From SHXO01 sp964523885 (GTDB lineage: Bacteria; Pseudomonadota; Gammaproteobacteria; Burkholderiales; SHXO01), in NCBI GenBank assembly GCA_964523885.1, contig CAZFYX010000015.1, positions 1-64,000 of the forward strand: a stretch of 64,000 nucleotides of DNA. The letters run 5' to 3'. The position numbers and the translations under genes were made by a program. Below, in pieces: positions 24,728 through 32,891 of this stretch. The notes below the pieces were generated by a model, which was given only the letters and a program-made list of their open reading frames with translations, had not been told where the DNA came from and ran no database searches. How positions within the stretch are numbered: the first letter of the stretch is position 1; each line of letters begins with the position of its first letter.

Positions 24728-25849
24728 TCACATCTCGTCTACGCTGAACAGGCGCCGGTGCTCCCGGATGGCGTAGCGGTCCGTCATCCCCGCAATGTAA
24801 TCCGCGACCGCCCGGACGCCTTCCTGCTGCGCGCGGACCTGGTGCTCGTCCGGCATCAGGCTGGGCTGGGCGGCGAAGACCTCGAACAGCTCGCGCACGA
24901 TGCGCCGCGCCTTGCCCATCATCCGGTTGACCCGGTAGTGGCGGTAGAGGTGGACGCGCAGGAACTGCTTCAGGTGGACCTGTTCCTCCGCGAGTGCGGG
25001 GCTGAACGCGATCAGAACGGGTGCCGCCCGGACCGCTTCAGCCGTGGCAGGACCGGCCCGCTGGATGTTCTCCCGGCTCTGCCGGGTCAGGTCGGCGACC
25101 AGCGTGTTGATCATCCGGCGCACCGTCTCGTGCACCAGGCGGCGCTCCGGGAGGCCGGGGTAGCGCTGCGCCACCTGCTGGCGGTGTCGGGCGAACAGCG
25201 ACACGCCCTGGAGCTGCTCCAGCCCGAGCACCCCGGAGCGCAGGCCATCGTCGATGTCGTGGTTGTTGTAGGCGATCTCGTCGGCGAGGTTGGTGAGCTG
25301 GGCCTCCAGGGACGGGCTTTGCCCGGTGAGGAAGCGCTCGCCCACATCGCCCAGCTCGCGGGCCTTGGCGGCCGAGCAGTGCTTGAGCACGCCCTCGCGC
25401 GTCTCGAAGGTCAGGTTGAGGCCGTCGAACTCGGCGTAGCGTTGCTCGAGCAGATCGACCACGCGCAGCGACTGCAGGTTGTGCTCGAACCCACCGTGCG
25501 CGCGCATGCATTCGTTCAGAGCATCCTGGCCGGCATGCCCGAACGGGGTGTGGCCCAGGTCGTGCGCCAGCGAGATGGCCTCGACCAGATCCTCGTTGAG
25601 GCCGAGGTTGCGCGCGATGGACCGGCCGATCTGGGCGACTTCCAGGCTGTGGGTCAGCCGGGTGCGGAAGTGATCGCCCTCGTGGTTGACGAAGACCTGG
25701 GTCTTGTACTCGAGCCGGCGGAAGGCGGTCGAGTGGACGATGCGGTCGCGGTCGCGCTGGAACTCGTCCCGGCCCTGGGAGGGCGGCTCCGCGTGCCGGC
25801 GGCCCCGCGAGCGCTGCGGATCGACCGCGTAGGGCGCGAGCTCCTTCAC
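24728..25849 (-). CDS. dgt: dGTP triphosphohydrolase-like HD protein
   Basis: HD-domain phosphohydrolase that splits dNTPs, preferring dGTP in the studied enzymes, into nucleoside and triphosphate. 373 residues, the short Dgt type. Metal ligands sit in RTRLTHSLEVAQIGRS and SLAHDLGHTPFGHAG, and the later ADEIAYNNHDIDDG carries the second HD-type motif. Start is GTG 25849 (KELAPYAVDPQRSRG), four bases after aroB, so it belongs to the aroK-aroB-dgt transcript. The ribosome site is weak. Confidence 0.93.
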   Translation of the reverse strand: MKELAPYAVDPQRSRGRRHAEPPSQGRDEFQRDRDRIVHSTAFRRLEYKTQVFVNHEGDHFRTRLTHSLEVAQIGRSIARNLGLNEDLVEAISLAHDLGHTPFGHAGQDALNECMRAHGGFEHNLQSLRVVDLLEQRYAEFDGLNLTFETREGVLKHCSAAKARELGDVGERFLTGQSPSLEAQLTNLADEIAYNNHDIDDGLRSGVLGLEQLQGVSLFARHRQQVAQRYPGLPERRLVHETVRRMINTLVADLTRQSRENIQRAGPATAEAVRAAPVLIAFSPALAEEQVHLKQFLRVHLYRHYRVNRMMGKARRIVRELFEVFAAQPSLMPDEHQVRAQQEGVRAVADYIAGMTDRYAIREHRRLFSVDEM

Positions 25850-25853
25850 CGGA

Positions 25854-26936
25854 TCAGCTGCCGGCCAGGACCCTGCGCAACCCGGCCTGCGGGAAGTCGG
25901 CCGTCACGTAGGCCTCGCCGATCGAGCGCAGCAGGATCAGGCGCAGCTTGCCGCCCTCGACCTTCTTGTCCAGTCCCATCAGCTGCAGGTACCTGTCCAC
26001 CCCGAGATCGGGCGCCACCACCGGCAGGTGCGCACGCTCGAGCAGCATGCGCACACGCTGCTCGTCGGCTTCCGTGAGCATGCCCATCGCCTGCGACAGA
26101 CGCGCCGCCATGACCGTTCCGGCCGCCACCGCCTCGCCGTGCAGCCAGGTGCCGTACGACAGGCCGGCCTCGATGGCATGCCCGAACGTGTGGCCGAGGT
26201 TGAGCAGGGCGCGGGCCGCCGTCTCGCGCTCGTCCCCGGCCACCACCTCGGCCTTGATCTCGCAGCAGCGGCGGATCGCGTAGGTCAGCGCCTGCTCGTC
26301 GCGCGCATTCAGGCGCTCGATGTTCTGCTCCAGCCAGTCGAAGAAGGCGCGGTCGATGATCAGGCCGTACTTGATGACCTCGGCCAGTCCCGCAGCGAGC
26401 TCGCGCGGCGGCAGCGTCGCCAGCACGCCGGTATCGGCAAGCACCAGCCGCGGCTGGTAGAACGCTCCGATCATGTTCTTGCCGAGCCGATGGTTGATCC
26501 CGGTCTTCCCGCCCACCGAGGAGTCCACCTGCGCGAGCAGGGTGGTGGGCACCTGGATGAACGGCACGCCGCGCAGGAAGATGGCGGCGGCGAAGCCGGC
26601 CAGGTCGCCGATCACGCCGCCGCCGAGCGCGATGACGGTCGTGGAGCGTTCGCAGCGATTCTCCAGCAGCGCGTCGAGGATGCGGTCGAGGCTGTCCTGC
26701 GTCTTGCGCGCCTCGCCGTCGGGCAGCGTGATCCGCAGCACGCGCACCCCGGCGGCCTCGAGCACGCCGGCGAAGCGCTCCAGGTAGAGCGGGCCGACCA
26801 CGTCGTTGGTCACGATCGCCGCGCGCGGCTGCGCCAGATGCGGCAGCACCAGCTCGGCACGCTGCAGGAGCCCGCTGCCGATGTGGATCGGGTAGCTGCG
26901 CGCGCCCAGCTCGACGTTCACGCTGTCCATGCTCAT
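25854..26936 (-). CDS. aroB: 3-dehydroquinate synthase
   Basis: NAD- and metal-dependent second enzyme of the shikimate pathway. 360 residues. Glycine-rich GGGVIGDLAGFAAAIFLRG and the metal/substrate motifs KTGINHRLGKNMIGAFYQP and NLGHTFGHAIE are complete. ATG 26936 overlaps the aroK stop (ATGA) and has AGGA five bases upstream; ATG 26930 is an alternative. Translationally coupled to aroK, which performs a later step of the same pathway. Confidence 0.96.
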   Translation of the reverse strand: MSMDSVNVELGARSYPIHIGSGLLQRAELVLPHLAQPRAAIVTNDVVGPLYLERFAGVLEAAGVRVLRITLPDGEARKTQDSLDRILDALLENRCERSTTVIALGGGVIGDLAGFAAAIFLRGVPFIQVPTTLLAQVDSSVGGKTGINHRLGKNMIGAFYQPRLVLADTGVLATLPPRELAAGLAEVIKYGLIIDRAFFDWLEQNIERLNARDEQALTYAIRRCCEIKAEVVAGDERETAARALLNLGHTFGHAIEAGLSYGTWLHGEAVAAGTVMAARLSQAMGMLTEADEQRVRMLLERAHLPVVAPDLGVDRYLQLMGLDKKVEGGKLRLILLRSIGEAYVTADFPQAGLRRVLAGS

Positions 26937-27553
26937 CCCTGTCCTGCGCCGTCTGCGTGCGCGACGCACTGCGCGAGCTTCTGCCGCAGCTTGAGCACCA
27001 GCGTGCGCAGGCTCTGACTGCCGGTGTCGACCACGATGTGCGCGACCGCCCGGTACAGCGGGTCGCGATGGGTGTGCAGCTCGGTCAGCTTCGCGACCGG
27101 ATCGGCGGTCTGCAGCAGCGGCCGGTTGCGGTCGTGCTTCGTGCGGTGCCACAGGTCCTGCACCGAAGCACGCAGGTAGATCACCGTGCCGCGCGCGTGC
27201 AGCGCCGCCCGGTTGGCATCGCTCAGCACCGCCCCACCCCCGGTTGCCAGCACGACGTTGTGGTGCGAGGTGAGCTCGTCGATGACGGCGGCCTCGCGCG
27301 CGCGGAAGCCCGCCTCGCCCTCGAGCTCGAAGATGACCGGGATCCTGACCCCGGTGCGCGCCTCGATGACCTGGTCGGAGTCGACGAAGGTCTTGCCCAG
27401 GTCGCGCGCGAGCGCCTTCCCGACCGAGGTCTTGCCCGCGCCCATCATGCCGACCAGGAAGATGTTGTCCGGCGAGGCCTCGACGAGGCCTCGCGTCGGC
27501 TCGGGGAGCTGCGCGTGGGGGTCGGGCTGCGTTGCGGGGTGGTCCTCGCTCAT
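26933..27553 (-). CDS. aroK: Shikimate kinase
   Basis: Phosphorylates shikimate with ATP. 206 residues, about 30 longer than the minimal enzyme because of a Pro-rich N-terminal extension (MSEDHPATQPDPHAQLPEP). Walker A is GMMGAGKTSVGKALA; VDSDQVIEARTG binds shikimate, and ATGGGAVL and DRNRPLL (lid) are present. Starts at ATG 27553. It lies 77 bases behind pilQ and in the pilMNOPQ-aroK-aroB order typical of beta- and gammaproteobacteria. Confidence 0.96.
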   Translation of the reverse strand: MSEDHPATQPDPHAQLPEPTRGLVEASPDNIFLVGMMGAGKTSVGKALARDLGKTFVDSDQVIEARTGVRIPVIFELEGEAGFRAREAAVIDELTSHHNVVLATGGGAVLSDANRAALHARGTVIYLRASVQDLWHRTKHDRNRPLLQTADPVAKLTELHTHRDPLYRAVAHIVVDTGSQSLRTLVLKLRQKLAQCVAHADGAGQG

Positions 27554-27584
27554 GCGTGCCGATTCTACCAGCCGCACAAGCGCC

Positions 27585-27606
27585 GAGCGCCCCCGCAGGG
27601 GCGCTC
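27585..27606 (-). repeat. Perfect hairpin between pilQ and aroK
   Basis: GAGCGCCCC-CGCA-GGGGCGCTC, nine perfect pairs with a four-base loop. No U-tract follows on either strand, so it is not a canonical terminator. A role in processing or in balancing pilQ against aroKB expression is possible but only inferred. Confidence 0.6.
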
Positions 27607-27630
27607 GCACAGCCGCGGAGGCGGCGGGGA

Positions 27631-29784
27631 TCAGCGCGAGGTGAGGCTGTCGCGCAGGATCTTCGGCGTGACGAAGATCAGCAGCTCGCGGCGGTCGTTG
27701 CGGTTGACCTCGTTGCGGAACAGCACCCCGAACACCGGGATGTCGCCCAGCAGGGGGACCTTGGTGACTTCCTTGCTCTCTTCCTGGCTGAAGATGCCCC
27801 CGATGCTGACCGTGCCGCCATTCTCCACCAGCACCTCGGTGTTGACCTGCTTGGTGTCGATCGACGGACCGGCCACCGTGGTCTGGCCGACGCTGTCCTT
27901 GTGCACCTCCAGGCGCATGATGACGTTGTCGTCCGGGGTGATCTGCGGCTTGACCTTCAGGCTCAGGGTGGCCTTGCGGAACGTGATGCTGGTCGCGCCG
28001 CTGCTGGTGGCCTGCTGGTACGGGATCTCGGTACCCTGCTCGATCACCGCCTCGACGTTGTCGGCGGTCACCACGCGCGGGCTGGAGATGATCTTGCCCT
28101 TGCCGTCGGCCTGCAGTGCGGAGATCTCCAGGTTGACGAAGCGGGTCATCGAGGAGTTCAACAGCGTGATCGCGAACTGCCCCGGCGAGCGGCCGCGGAT
28201 AGGATCGGCCGGCAGGTTCACGCTGAACGAATCCGGGAAGTAGCTCTCGGCGTAGTCCTGCGACTGCGTGGTGGCCACGCCGTTGCTGCGCACGTTGCCG
28301 CCGATGTAGGTCCGCACGCTGCCCCCGCCCAGGCCGGGCGCGCCCTGGCCCTTCAGCGCGCTCAGGTCGGTCATGCCCAGCCGTGCGCCGAGGTTCTTGC
28401 TGAACGTGTCGGAGGCCTCCACGATGCGCGACTCGATCAGCACCTGGCGCGAGGCCACGTCGATCTCCTTGAGCATCCCGCGGATCTCCTCCAGCTTGGA
28501 GGGCACGTCGCTGATGAACAGCGTGTTGCTGCGCGGATCGATCACCGCGCTGCCGCGCTTCGACAGCATGCGCTGCGAGCCGTCGGTGAGGATCTTGTGG
28601 AACGCCTCGGCCTTCTGGTAGCGCAGCTGGAAGCTCTCGGTGCGCAGCGGCTCGAGCTCCTGGATCTGCTGCGCCGCCTCCAGCGCGAGCTTCTCCTTCG
28701 TGGCCAGTTCGTCGCGCGGCGCGATCCACACCACGTTGCCGGTCTTGCGCATGTCCAGGCCCTTGGCCTGAAGGATGATGTCCAGCGCCTGGTCCCAGGG
28801 CACGTCCTTCAGCCGCAGGGTCAGGTTGCCGCTCACGGTGTCGCTGGTGATGATGTTCAGCCCGGTGAAGTCGGCGATGACCTGCAGCACCGCGCGCACT
28901 TCGACGTTCTGGAAGTTGAGCGAGAGCTTCTCGCCGGTGTAGCCGGCCTTGGCACGGTTGGCCGGGGTCTCGACGAAGGGCTTGACCTCGATGATGAAGC
29001 GGTTGTCGGTCTGGTAGGCCGACTGCTCCCAGCGCCCGCGTGCCTGGATGGTGACGCGCGCGTTGTCGCCCTGGGTGGTGACTTCCATCGAATCGACCGG
29101 CGTACCGAAGTCGTTCACGTCGAATTTGCGCTCCAGCGATACGGGCAGCTGGGTCTTGAGCAGCTCGACGGTGATCGTGCGACCGGTCTGCTTCAGGTCG
29201 ATGCCGGTGCCCGGATCGGACAGGTCGATGATGATCTGGCCCTCGCCGTTGCGGCCGCGGCGGAAGTCGATCGCCTTGACCGAGTGCGGCTGGCCGCCCT
29301 TGCCCTCGGCGAAGTGGGTCGGCTCCGCGGCGGCGGCCGCGGTGCTGGTGCCCGACACGGTGCTCGGCGTCAGCGTCACCACCAGGGTCTGGCCGTCGAG
29401 CGCGGTGTTGAAGCGCGCCGCGCGGTCGAGGTTCAGCACCACCCGGCTGCGGCCGGCGGACTGGCCCACGCGCACGCTGCGCAGCATGCCGTCCTTGTAG
29501 TCCTGGGAGACCTTGCCCAGCCCGTTCACCGTATTGGGCAGGTCGAAGGCCACGCGCGGCGGATTGGTCAGCGCGAAGCCGGCCGGCGGGTTGGCCAGGG
29601 GATCCTTGAGCTTCATGCGCACGACGACGTTGCCGCCTTCGCTGGTGACGTCGATCGCATCCAGCGAGTTCTGCGCGGCACCGGCACCGGGCGGAGGCTC
29701 GACCGCCGCTTGCGCAGCGAACGCGAGGAGGGCAGCGGCGCCAAGCAGCAGCGCGCGTGCGAGGAAGAGCGGTCGTGTGATCAT
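27631..29784 (-). CDS. pilQ: Type IV pilus secretin PilQ
   Basis: Outer-membrane channel through which the pilus is extruded. 717 residues: signal peptide (ARALLLGAAALLAFAAQA), two AMIN-type domains in the first 300 residues, an STN/N0 domain (GEKLSLNFQNVEVRAVLQVIADF), a secretin N1 domain and the C-terminal secretin with VPLLGDIPVFGVLFR. ATG 29784 overlaps the pilP stop (ATGA). Last gene of pilMNOPQ. Confidence 0.97.
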   Translation of the reverse strand: MITRPLFLARALLLGAAALLAFAAQAAVEPPPGAGAAQNSLDAIDVTSEGGNVVVRMKLKDPLANPPAGFALTNPPRVAFDLPNTVNGLGKVSQDYKDGMLRSVRVGQSAGRSRVVLNLDRAARFNTALDGQTLVVTLTPSTVSGTSTAAAAAEPTHFAEGKGGQPHSVKAIDFRRGRNGEGQIIIDLSDPGTGIDLKQTGRTITVELLKTQLPVSLERKFDVNDFGTPVDSMEVTTQGDNARVTIQARGRWEQSAYQTDNRFIIEVKPFVETPANRAKAGYTGEKLSLNFQNVEVRAVLQVIADFTGLNIITSDTVSGNLTLRLKDVPWDQALDIILQAKGLDMRKTGNVVWIAPRDELATKEKLALEAAQQIQELEPLRTESFQLRYQKAEAFHKILTDGSQRMLSKRGSAVIDPRSNTLFISDVPSKLEEIRGMLKEIDVASRQVLIESRIVEASDTFSKNLGARLGMTDLSALKGQGAPGLGGGSVRTYIGGNVRSNGVATTQSQDYAESYFPDSFSVNLPADPIRGRSPGQFAITLLNSSMTRFVNLEISALQADGKGKIISSPRVVTADNVEAVIEQGTEIPYQQATSSGATSITFRKATLSLKVKPQITPDDNVIMRLEVHKDSVGQTTVAGPSIDTKQVNTEVLVENGGTVSIGGIFSQEESKEVTKVPLLGDIPVFGVLFRNEVNRNDRRELLIFVTPKILRDSLTSR

Positions 29785-30308
29785 TTCTTGTCCCCTTCTT
29801 CGACCAGTTGCAGCTCGCTGGTTCGCTCGCTCCAGCTGCCGTTGGTGTCCTGGATCAACTCCTTGAGCGTCACCGAGGCGTCCGTGATCATCGCGATGAC
29901 CCCGAAGTTCTGCCCCATGTAGTTGCCATTGCGCACGCGGTAGAGCGTGTTCTCCGGCGTCTTCACCAGCGCCCAGCGCTGCTTCCCGCGCTCGAGCGTC
30001 CCGACCATGGTCAGGCTCTCCAGCGGGTAGGCTTCCAGCGGCTCCTTGGCGCGGTTGGTGTCCGGTGCCATGCCGCCTGCGGCCGCGCCCTTCTCCGGCG
30101 CCACCTTGCGCGGCTGGAACGGATCGGGCAGCTCGAAGGCCTCGTAGGCCATCGGCTCGTAGGCCTGCACCTGCGGCAGCGGCTCGACGCGCCCGCGCAC
30201 GCCCTGCTCGGACTGGTCGACGAAGGTCTTGAGGTCCTCGAACTCGGAGGTGCCGCAGCCGGCCAGTGCCAGGGCGAGGCTCAGTGATGTGAGGGCGCGC
30301 GCGTTCAT
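29781..30308 (-). CDS. pilP: Type IV pilus lipoprotein PilP
   Basis: Inner-membrane lipoprotein that links PilN/PilO to PilQ. 175 residues; signal peptide with lipobox LAGC (MNARALTSLSLALALAGC), so Cys18 would be acylated. The C-terminal beta domain (LESLTMVGTLERGKQRWALVKT ... YMGQNFGVI) is the PilQ-binding part. ATGA overlaps occur at both ends, with pilO before and pilQ after, indicating tight coupling. Confidence 0.95.
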   Translation of the reverse strand: MNARALTSLSLALALAGCGTSEFEDLKTFVDQSEQGVRGRVEPLPQVQAYEPMAYEAFELPDPFQPRKVAPEKGAAAGGMAPDTNRAKEPLEAYPLESLTMVGTLERGKQRWALVKTPENTLYRVRNGNYMGQNFGVIAMITDASVTLKELIQDTNGSWSERTSELQLVEEGDKK

Positions 30309-30973
30309 TTGGCGTTGGCAGCGGGTTTCTTGGCCGGGCCGCCCTTCTTCTTGCTGTCCTTCTCGCGCGCGGCCTTCTTCTGCGCGGCCACCTCGTCCTC
30401 GTCGAGGTAGCGGAAGGTGCGGGCAGTGGCGTCCATCACCAGCTTGCCGTCCTTGTCCATGGAGAGTGCGATGTTGTTGAGCGTGACGATCCGCGACAGC
30501 TGCGAGACGTCGCTCGCGAATGCCCCGATATCGTGATAATTGCCCGCCAGCTTGATGGTGATCGGCAGCTCCGCGTAGAAGTCCGACATCGATTCAGTGG
30601 CGGCCGGCTTGAACAGCTCGAACTGCAGGCCGCGGCCCAGGCCCGCCTGGTTGATGTCCGAGAGCAGGGCCTCCATCTCGGACTTGTTGGGCAGCTGCTT
30701 GATCATCGCGCCGAAGGCCTGCTCGATGTCGGCCAGCTGCTTGCGGTAGGCCTCGAGGTTGATCGCCTGCTTCTTCTTGTCCAGGAACTGGTCGCGGAGC
30801 TGGTCTTCCTTGGCGCGCGCGGCGGTGAGCTGGTCCCACTGGTTGGACCAGTCCAGCGCGTATCCCGCCACCAGGATCGCGATCACCAGGCCCAGCAGGA
30901 CGCCCAGCTTGGGCAGGACCGGCCAGCTGCCGATGTCGCGCGGATTGAGTCTTCTGAGCTCGTCGAGAGTCAT
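30305..30973 (-). CDS. pilO: Type IV pilus assembly protein PilO
   Basis: Bitopic inner-membrane protein of the pilus alignment complex, pairing with PilN. 222 residues: short cytoplasmic head (MTLDELRRLNPRDIGSWP), one transmembrane helix at about residues 25-45, a coiled coil (QLRDQFLDKKKQAINLEAYRKQL) and a ferredoxin-like periplasmic domain. The tail is Lys-rich (KKKGGPAKKPAANAK). Six bases separate it from pilN and its stop overlaps pilP. Confidence 0.95.
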   Translation of the reverse strand: MTLDELRRLNPRDIGSWPVLPKLGVLLGLVIAILVAGYALDWSNQWDQLTAARAKEDQLRDQFLDKKKQAINLEAYRKQLADIEQAFGAMIKQLPNKSEMEALLSDINQAGLGRGLQFELFKPAATESMSDFYAELPITIKLAGNYHDIGAFASDVSQLSRIVTLNNIALSMDKDGKLVMDATARTFRYLDEDEVAAQKKAAREKDSKKKGGPAKKPAANAK

Positions 30974-30979
30974 GGCGGC

Positions 30980-31612
30980 TTACCCCTTGTGCTCCGGCGC
31001 CCCGGCGGCGGCCTTGTGCGCGGGCGCGGCGGCCGGCGTGCTGCCGGCGGGGGCGGCGGGCTTCTCTTCCTTGGCGCGGGTCAGACGCACGTTCACGTTG
31101 AACTCGTTCATGTTGCTGTTGCCCACCTTCACCGCCTTGATCTCGACCAGCCGGGGATCCTGCATCCAGGGCGAGGCCTCGAAGTTGCGCATCAGCGTGG
31201 AGACGCGCGCGTTGGAGCTGGCGTAGCCCACCACGTTGACGACGTCGTTGGTCTGCTTGACCGACTTCAGGTACAACCCCTCGGGCAGCTGGCGCACGAG
31301 CTGGTCGAGCAGGCGCACCGCTTCGGTCCGGTTGGACTGCAGCGTCTCGACCACCTTCTTGCGCTCGAGCATCGCCTGGGTCTGCTCCTTGAGCTTCTTG
31401 ATCTCGTCGATCTGCTTCTCGAGCACCGCGATCTGGTCCTCGAGGTACTTGTTGCGCTTCTCCTGCACGTCGATGCGCTGGGCGAAGAAGCCGTGCACCA
31501 GAACCACGACCGCGATGCCGGCCGCGGCCGCCGCGCCGGCCATGGCCAGGAACTGGCGCTGCTGCGCCTTGCGGCGCTCGGCGCGGTGGGGAAGTAGGTT
31601 GATTGGGATCAC
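30980..31612 (-). CDS. pilN: Type IV pilus assembly protein PilN
   Basis: Bitopic inner-membrane partner of PilO whose cytoplasmic tail docks into PilM. 210 residues when started at GTG 31612, which gives the conserved PilM-binding N-terminus (M/V)IPINLLPHRAERRK. The transmembrane helix lies at about residues 22-44, a coiled coil follows, and the C-terminus is Ala/Pro-rich. The GTGA overlap with the pilM stop is the reason for choosing this start over an upstream Met inside pilM. Confidence 0.94.
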   Translation of the reverse strand: MIPINLLPHRAERRKAQQRQFLAMAGAAAAAGIAVVVLVHGFFAQRIDVQEKRNKYLEDQIAVLEKQIDEIKKLKEQTQAMLERKKVVETLQSNRTEAVRLLDQLVRQLPEGLYLKSVKQTNDVVNVVGYASSNARVSTLMRNFEASPWMQDPRLVEIKAVKVGNSNMNEFNVNVRLTRAKEEKPAAPAGSTPAAAPAHKAAAGAPEHKG

Positions 31613-32715
31613 GCGTCGAACCTCCGCATGGCCAGGCCGCACGCCACCACCAGTGCGGGCGCGTCGAGCATCAGCTGGCGCTGCTTGATCTTGGGCGAGA
31701 CCTGCATGGTCGCGAACGGGTTGGCCACCAGGGTGCTCACGTCGCAGCGCTTGGCCACGACCTGGTCGAGGCCGGGGATGGTCGCGCAGCCGCCGGACAG
31801 GAAGATATGGTTGACCTGGTTGTACTGGGTGGAGGTGTAGAAGAACTGCAGTGCGCGCGTGACCTCGAGCGCGAGGGTGTCCATGAACGGCTGCAGCACC
31901 TGGGCCTCGTAAGTGTCGGGCAGGCCGCCGTTGCGCTTGGCCGCCTCCGCCTCCTCGGGCGAGAGGTTGTAGTGGCGCTGGATCTCCTGGGTGAGCTGGA
32001 CCCCGCCGAAGGGCTGCTCGCGCATGTACACCGACTGGTTGTTGCGCAGCACGTTGATGTTCATCATCGAGGCGCCCACGTCGACCAGCGCGATCACCTG
32101 GTCGCGACCGCCGTCAGGCAGCTGGATCTCCATCAGCTCGAACGCGGTCTGGGCAGCGAAGGCGTCGATGTCCATGACCACCGCCTTGAGCCCGCCGTAC
32201 TCGGCCACCGCGACGCGGTCCTCGACCTTCTCCTTGCGCGAGGCGGCGATCAGGACCTCGGCGTCCTCGGGGTTGTTGGGCGCCGGCCCCAGGACCTGGA
32301 AGTCGAGGTTGACCTCCTCCAAGGCGAAGGGGATGTACTGGTTGGCCTCGGTCTCGACCTGGATCTCGAGCTCGTCCTCGCGCAGGCCGGCCGGGACGGT
32401 GATCTTCTTGGTGATGACCTGCGCCGAGGGGAGAGCCAGGGCGAGGTTCTTGATGCGCGTTCCCATGCGCTTCCAGCCCCGCCGCACCGCCTCGCCCACT
32501 GCCTCGAGGTTCATGATGTTGCCGTCGACGACCGCGTCCTTGGGCAGGGGCTCGATGGCATAACGCTCGAGCTTGATCCGGCCCTTGTTCGCGTCCGCCA
32601 GCTCCACCATCTTCACCGACGAGGAGCTGATGTCGACCCCGATCAGCGGCGGCATGCTGGGCTTGAACAGCTTGCCGAAGAAGTCGGTATTGAATTCCAG
32701 TTTTCCCTTTAGCAT
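31609..32715 (-). CDS. pilM: Type IV pilus assembly ATPase-like protein PilM
   Basis: Actin-like (FtsA/HSP70 fold) cytoplasmic protein that binds the PilN tail. 368 residues. Phosphate-binding loops are visible in IGVDISSSSVKMVEL and ALVDVGASMMNINVL, and the adenosine motif in IFLSGGCATIPGLDQ. Starts at ATG 32715, though the ribosome site is poor. First gene of pilMNOPQ, divergent from the PBP1A gene; this back-to-back arrangement is conserved in proteobacteria. Confidence 0.95.
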   Translation of the reverse strand: MLKGKLEFNTDFFGKLFKPSMPPLIGVDISSSSVKMVELADANKGRIKLERYAIEPLPKDAVVDGNIMNLEAVGEAVRRGWKRMGTRIKNLALALPSAQVITKKITVPAGLREDELEIQVETEANQYIPFALEEVNLDFQVLGPAPNNPEDAEVLIAASRKEKVEDRVAVAEYGGLKAVVMDIDAFAAQTAFELMEIQLPDGGRDQVIALVDVGASMMNINVLRNNQSVYMREQPFGGVQLTQEIQRHYNLSPEEAEAAKRNGGLPDTYEAQVLQPFMDTLALEVTRALQFFYTSTQYNQVNHIFLSGGCATIPGLDQVVAKRCDVSTLVANPFATMQVSPKIKQRQLMLDAPALVVACGLAMRRFDA

Positions 32716-32736
32716 GGCGTCGTTCTGGCAGGCTGC

Positions 32737-32765
32737 TGATAATTTACATTAAATGCTATCGGCAA
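32737..32765 (-). promoter_or_regulatory. Probable pilM operon promoter
   Basis: Minus strand TTGCCG (32760-32765), 17-base spacer, TTATCA (32737-32742), in an AT-rich patch unusual for this window. A second possible -35, TTGGAC, lies at 32766-32771 with less regular spacing. Pattern match only. Confidence 0.4.
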
Positions 32766-32822
32766 GTCCAAAGAAAGTAGAGCCGAATCGGCTAGAGGAT
32801 GGCTGCAGCCGGCGGACCGCCA

Positions 32823-32828
32823 TATAAT
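32823..32828 (+). promoter_or_regulatory. -10 box of the mrcA promoter
   Basis: Perfect TATAAT 64 bases before the mrcA start codon, in the divergent pilM-mrcA region. No good -35 lies 16-18 bases upstream (TGGCTG at 32800), so the promoter may need an activator or be recognised mainly through the -10. Confidence 0.45.
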
Positions 32829-32891
32829 TGAGGCTTCCCTCCCCCGAAAGCCCTGCGCCGAACGGCGCGGAACGGCCCAAAAGCAACATTG

